NCBI RefSeq assembly: GCF_002101785.1
Contig: NZ_LQPJ01000136.1
Span: forward strand, 124,001-188,000
Direction: 5' to 3'
DNA from: Mycobacterium palustre
Lineage (GTDB): Bacteria; Actinomycetota; Actinomycetes; Mycobacteriales; Mycobacteriaceae
Length of the DNA: 64,000 nucleotides
Shown: positions 60,845 through 64,000 of the stretch, one piece after another
Layout: each line of letters starts with the position of its first letter
How positions within the stretch are numbered: position 1 is the first letter of the stretch
Position numbers and translations under genes: made by a program
Notes under the pieces: model-generated
Databases searched by the model: none
What the model was told of the DNA's origin: nothing
What the model saw: the letters and a program-made list of their open reading frames with translations, nothing else

Positions 60845-62205
60845 CCGCGCAGAGGACTGAACCAGCCAAGCTGCCGTGGTCTGAGTGGCTTCCGCAGCAA
60901 CGTTGGTACGCCGGCCGCAATCGCGAGCTGGCCGCCGCGGAGGCGGCCGTAATCGTCCCGCTGCGTGACGATCTCGACTTGGTGTTGGTCGACGCCAGCT
61001 ATGCCGACGGCCACTCGGAGCGCTACCAGGTGATCGTCGGGTGGGACTCGGCGCCGGTGTCGGAGTACAGCACGGTGGCCACGATCGGCGCCGCGGGCGA
61101 CCGGACCGGATTCGACGCGCTCTACGACGTCGACGCGCCGCAATTCCTGCTCTCGCTGATCGACTCGCAGGCGGCGCGGCGCTCGCCGGACGCCGAGGTG
61201 AAGTTCACCAAGGAGCCGGACGTCACGCTGCCGCTGGACGCGATGCCGCACGTTTCCGACGCCGAGCAGAGCAACACCAGCGTGATCTTCGACCGCAGCG
61301 CCATCTTCAAGGTGTTCCGCCGGGTGAGCCCCGGCATCAACCCCGACATCGAGTTGAACCGGGTGCTGGCCCGCGCCGGCAACCCCCACGTGGCGCGGCC
61401 GCTCGGCACCTACCAGATGGCCCCGCCGGGCGCGGATGCGCCGGACGACGCGTGGCCGCTGGGCATGGTCGCCGAGTTTGCGTCGACGGCCGCCGAGGGC
61501 TGGGCGATGGCCACCGCCAGCGTCCGCGACCTGTTCGCCGAGGGCGACCTATATGCCTACGAGGTGGGCGGGGACTTCGCCGGAGAGGCCAACCGGCTCG
61601 GCGAGGCGGTCGCGTCGGTGCACGCCACGCTGGCCGAGCGCCTCGGGACGGCGCAGGCACCGTTCCCGGTGGACACGGTGCTCGCGCGACTCTCGTCGAC
61701 CGCGGCCAAGGTTCCAGAGCTGCGGGAGTACGCGGCGACGATCGAAGAGCGATTCGCCAAGCTCGCGGGCGAGACGATCACCGTTCAGCGTGTGCACGGC
61801 GACCTGCACCTGGGGCAGGTGCTGCGCACCCCGGAGGGCTGGCTGCTGATCGACTTCGAAGGCGAACCCGGCCAGCCGCTCGACGAGCGGCGCGCGCCGG
61901 ATTCGCCGCTGCGCGACGTGGCCGGCGTCCTGCGGTCCTTCCAATACGCCGCCTACGGCCCACTGGTCGACCAGGCCGACGACAAGCAGCTCGCCGCGCG
62001 GGCACGCGAATGGGTGGAGCGTAACTGCGCCGCATTCTGCGACGGCTACGCGGCCGTGGCGGGATCGGATCCCCGCGATTCGGCGCAGCTGCTTTCCGCC
62101 TACGAACTCGACAAGGCCGTCTACGAGGTCGGCTACGAGGCCCGGCACCGGCCCGGGTGGTTGCCGATCCCGTTGCGATCCATCGCCCGACTGATCGCCG
62201 CGTAG
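60841..62205 (+). CDS. mak: Maltokinase Mak
   Basis: A 454-residue kinase of the aminoglycoside-phosphotransferase-like fold. The catalytic loop is QRVHGDLHLGQVL and the metal motif LLIDFEGEPGQPL; the N-terminal cap (LPWSEWLPQQRWYAGRNRE) is typical of maltokinases. It phosphorylates maltose with ATP to maltose 1-phosphate, the substrate of GlgE. The 4-base overlap with treS shows coupled expression and fits the known TreS-Mak complex. It corresponds to Rv0127. Confidence 0.96.
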   Translation: MTAQRTEPAKLPWSEWLPQQRWYAGRNRELAAAEAAVIVPLRDDLDLVLVDASYADGHSERYQVIVGWDSAPVSEYSTVATIGAAGDRTGFDALYDVDAPQFLLSLIDSQAARRSPDAEVKFTKEPDVTLPLDAMPHVSDAEQSNTSVIFDRSAIFKVFRRVSPGINPDIELNRVLARAGNPHVARPLGTYQMAPPGADAPDDAWPLGMVAEFASTAAEGWAMATASVRDLFAEGDLYAYEVGGDFAGEANRLGEAVASVHATLAERLGTAQAPFPVDTVLARLSSTAAKVPELREYAATIEERFAKLAGETITVQRVHGDLHLGQVLRTPEGWLLIDFEGEPGQPLDERRAPDSPLRDVAGVLRSFQYAAYGPLVDQADDKQLAARAREWVERNCAAFCDGYAAVAGSDPRDSAQLLSAYELDKAVYEVGYEARHRPGWLPIPLRSIARLIAA

Positions 62206-62230
62206 GCCCGGCGTCTGAAAGCATGCCTTC

Positions 62231-62944
62231 GTGGCGAGTGAACTCTTCGATAGCGAGGCGAGGTTGTCGTGGCTGCTGGCCGGGGTGGCCGGCGTGCTCG
62301 GCGCGACCGCGTTCACGCACTCGGCCGGCTACTTCGTGACGTTCATGACCGGCAACGCCCAGCGCGCCGCGCTGGGGTTCTTTCGGGGCGACGTGGTGCT
62401 GTCGATCACTGCCGCGCTGCTCATCCTGTGTTTTGTCGCCGGCGTGGTGATCGCGTCGGTGTGCCGGCGGCATTTCTGGGTGGCGCATCCGCACGGCCCC
62501 ACCATGCTGACCACCTTCAGCCTGCTGGCCGCCACGTTGGTGGACGTGATCGACGAGGGCTGGGAGGAAAACCTCCTGGACTTCGCGCCAATCATGCTGG
62601 TGGCCTTCGCGATTGGCTCATTGAACACCTCGTTCGTCAAGGATGGCGAGGTGTCGGTGCCGCTGAGCTACGTGACCGGCACGCTGGTCAAGATGGGGCA
62701 GGGCATCGAGAGGCACATCGCCGGCGGATCGGCCGCGGATTGGCTCGGCTATTTTCTGCTGTTCACCAGCTTCGCTTTGGGCGCCGTCGTCGGCGGGTGC
62801 ATCAGTTTGGTGGTTAACGGCACGTGGATGCTCGTCGCCGCCACGGTGGTGTGCGCGGCGACGACGGGCTACACCTACTTCCACTCAGACCGGCGCGCGC
62901 TGCTCAGGCAAGAGGTCGCCAAAAAGCAACGGCAGCAGCGCTGA
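62231..62944 (+). CDS. DUF1275 (YoaK) family membrane protein
   Basis: A 237-residue protein with about six hydrophobic helices. GVAGVLGATAFTHSAGYFVTFMTGNAQRAALGFF is the DUF1275 hallmark; LNTSFVKDGEVSVPLSYVTGTLVKMGQGI is the second conserved block. The C-terminus is basic and cytoplasmic. The family has no settled function. It starts at a GTG 25 bases after mak, on the same strand, in the place of Rv0128. It converges on fbpC with a 36-base gap. Confidence 0.88.
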   Translation: MASELFDSEARLSWLLAGVAGVLGATAFTHSAGYFVTFMTGNAQRAALGFFRGDVVLSITAALLILCFVAGVVIASVCRRHFWVAHPHGPTMLTTFSLLAATLVDVIDEGWEENLLDFAPIMLVAFAIGSLNTSFVKDGEVSVPLSYVTGTLVKMGQGIERHIAGGSAADWLGYFLLFTSFALGAVVGGCISLVVNGTWMLVAATVVCAATTGYTYFHSDRRALLRQEVAKKQRQQR

Positions 62945-62980
62945 CCGGTGCGCTGCTGCCGATGCCGGCTCTTTCGCCGC

Positions 62981-63982
62981 TCAGGCGTTGTTGTTCGCGC
63001 CTAGCAGCACCTGCTGGATGTCGGGCTTCATGGCCAACAGCTGCTGGTTCCAATAGGGCCACGAGTGGGTTCCGTTGGCCGGGAAGTTGAACGTCGCGTT
63101 GCGCCCGCCGGCGGCCACGTAGTTGTTCTGGAACTGCTGGTTGGTGCGCAGGGTGAGGCCTTCCAAAAACTTCGCCGGCACGTTGTCGCCGCCGAGGTCG
63201 CTGGGCGTGCCGTTGCCGCAGTACACCCAGATCCGGGTGTTGTTGGCGACCAGCCGCGGGATCTGGACCATCGGGTCGTTGCGCTTCCACGCCGGGTCGG
63301 TCGACGGGCCCCACATGCTGTTGGCGTTGTAGCCGCCGGAGTCGTTCATCGCCAAACCGATCAGCGTCGGCCACCAGCCCTCAGACGGGTTGAGGAAACC
63401 CGAAAGCGAAGCGGCGTAGGGGAATTGCTGCGGGTAGTAGGCGGCCAAAATCAGCGCCGAGCCGCCGGACATCGACAGGCCCACCACGGCGTTGCCGGCG
63501 GGCGACAGCTGCTTGTTGGCCTGCAGCCACAGCGGCATCTCCTGGGTCAAAAACGTTTCCCATTTGTAGGTGTAGTTCTGTCCGTTGCCCGACGACGGCT
63601 GGTACCAGTTGGTGTAGAAGCTGGACTGCCCGCCGACCGGCATCACCACCGACAGGCCGGACTGATAGAACTCCTCGAAGGCCGGGGTGTTGATGTCCCA
63701 GCCGTTGTAATCGTCCTGGGCCCGCAGGCCGTCGAGCAAGTACACGGCGTGCGGCCCGCCGCCCTGGAACTGGACCTTGATGTTGCGGCCCATCGACGGC
63801 GACGGCACCTGCAGGTATTCGACCGGCAGACCCGGCTTCGAGAACGCCCCCGCGGTGGCCGACCCGCCGACGGCGCCGACCAAACCGGACAACAGGGCCG
63901 CCCCTACGGCCGCGACGGCCAGCCGGCGCGGCATGCTTGCCGCCGCGCCACGCAACTTCCGCACCTCGTTGAAGAACGACAT
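62981..63982 (-). CDS. fbpC: Antigen 85C, mycolyltransferase
   Basis: A 333-residue secreted esterase. Residues about 1-46 are the signal peptide (RRLAVAAVGAALLSGLVGAVGG...AGA). The mature protein starts FSKPGLPVEYLQVPS, as in Ag85. The catalytic serine is in GLSMSGGSALILAAY, and the histidine is in GTHSWPYWNQQL. LLDGLRAQDDYNGWDI is the substrate-pocket block. It transfers mycolic acids to trehalose monomycolate and arabinogalactan and binds fibronectin. It matches Rv0129c. The ATG at 63982 lies 18 bases from the window edge, so its promoter is mostly outside. Confidence 0.96.
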   Translation of the reverse strand: MSFFNEVRKLRGAAASMPRRLAVAAVGAALLSGLVGAVGGSATAGAFSKPGLPVEYLQVPSPSMGRNIKVQFQGGGPHAVYLLDGLRAQDDYNGWDINTPAFEEFYQSGLSVVMPVGGQSSFYTNWYQPSSGNGQNYTYKWETFLTQEMPLWLQANKQLSPAGNAVVGLSMSGGSALILAAYYPQQFPYAASLSGFLNPSEGWWPTLIGLAMNDSGGYNANSMWGPSTDPAWKRNDPMVQIPRLVANNTRIWVYCGNGTPSDLGGDNVPAKFLEGLTLRTNQQFQNNYVAAGGRNATFNFPANGTHSWPYWNQQLLAMKPDIQQVLLGANNNA

Positions 63983-64000
63983 GGCTCGATACCTATCCCC

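Noticed and set aside
1..64000. CRISPR arrays, rRNA, tRNA or intact insertion sequences
   Set aside because: I saw no regularly spaced direct repeats, tRNA cloverleaf, rRNA signature or transposase motif, though short or degenerate tRNA-like remnants could be missed by eye.

Overview
This is high-GC actinobacterial DNA from a slow-growing, non-tuberculous Mycobacterium; I cannot name the species. The evidence is PE, PPE and Esx proteins of the ESX-5 type, an antigen 85 mycolyltransferase, an L,D-transpeptidase of the LdtMt1 type, and a gene order at both ends that follows M. tuberculosis Rv0107c-Rv0111 and Rv0116c-Rv0129c. These orthologue assignments come from recognising the proteins and their order, not from a search.

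Left backbone (1-4.45 kb): the 5' part of ctpI, a small Rv0108c-like gene, a SnoaL-like gene, a rhomboid protease (Rv0110-like) and an overlapping SRPBCC gene. About 39 kb of accessory DNA follows before the Rv0111-like acyltransferase resumes the backbone at 43.77 kb.

Accessory module A (4.47-19.9 kb) is a catabolic locus. A minus-strand operon encodes SDR, Rieske oxygenase, Baeyer-Villiger-type monooxygenase, SDR, class III CoA-transferase, a ThDP enzyme, aldehyde dehydrogenase and Zn alcohol dehydrogenase. It diverges from SMP-30-like protein, GntR/HutC regulator, acyl-CoA ligase and SDR. Two near-identical palindromes in the divergent promoter are probable operators of the GntR protein. 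Together the genes suggest hydroxylation, oxidation, lactone formation and CoA-dependent breakdown of an alicyclic or terpenoid-like compound.

Module B (19.9-33.5 kb) has two NCS1-type permeases, a class A flavoprotein hydroxylase, an XRE-cupin regulator, a flavin reductase broken by an in-frame stop, a RibB-like protein lacking catalytic motifs, an aldehyde dehydrogenase, a tandem Lrp regulator, a luciferase-like monooxygenase, a one-helix micropeptide, an EthD-like protein, an amidohydrolase and a semialdehyde dehydrogenase. The enzyme set matches the two-component pyridine ring-cleavage (Pyr) pathway.

Module C (34.0-36.6 kb) is a PPE-PE-Esx-Esx cassette of the ESX-5 satellite type, ending in a strong terminator. 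Module D (36.7-43.2 kb) encodes a type III glutamine synthetase, three proteins equivalent to a split glutamate synthase, a sarcosine-oxidase-like flavoprotein and an XRE-cupin regulator. This resembles the gamma-glutamylmethylamide/N-methylglutamate route of amine use. A 600-bp stretch without a convincing gene separates it from the right backbone.

Right backbone (43.77-64 kb): Rv0111-like acyltransferase; an O-methyltransferase with an internal amber stop; a quinone-oxidoreductase-like gene; a lipoprotein; ldtA; an isochorismatase-family hydrolase; oxyS; oxcA; fadD7; fusA2; a PPOX-fold gene; a SnoaL-like gene; pepA; treS-mak (the trehalose to maltose-1-phosphate step of the GlgE pathway); a DUF1275 membrane protein; and fbpC. 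The heptose genes that lie between Rv0111 and Rv0116c in M. tuberculosis are not seen. No rRNA, tRNA, CRISPR array or intact insertion sequence was recognised.
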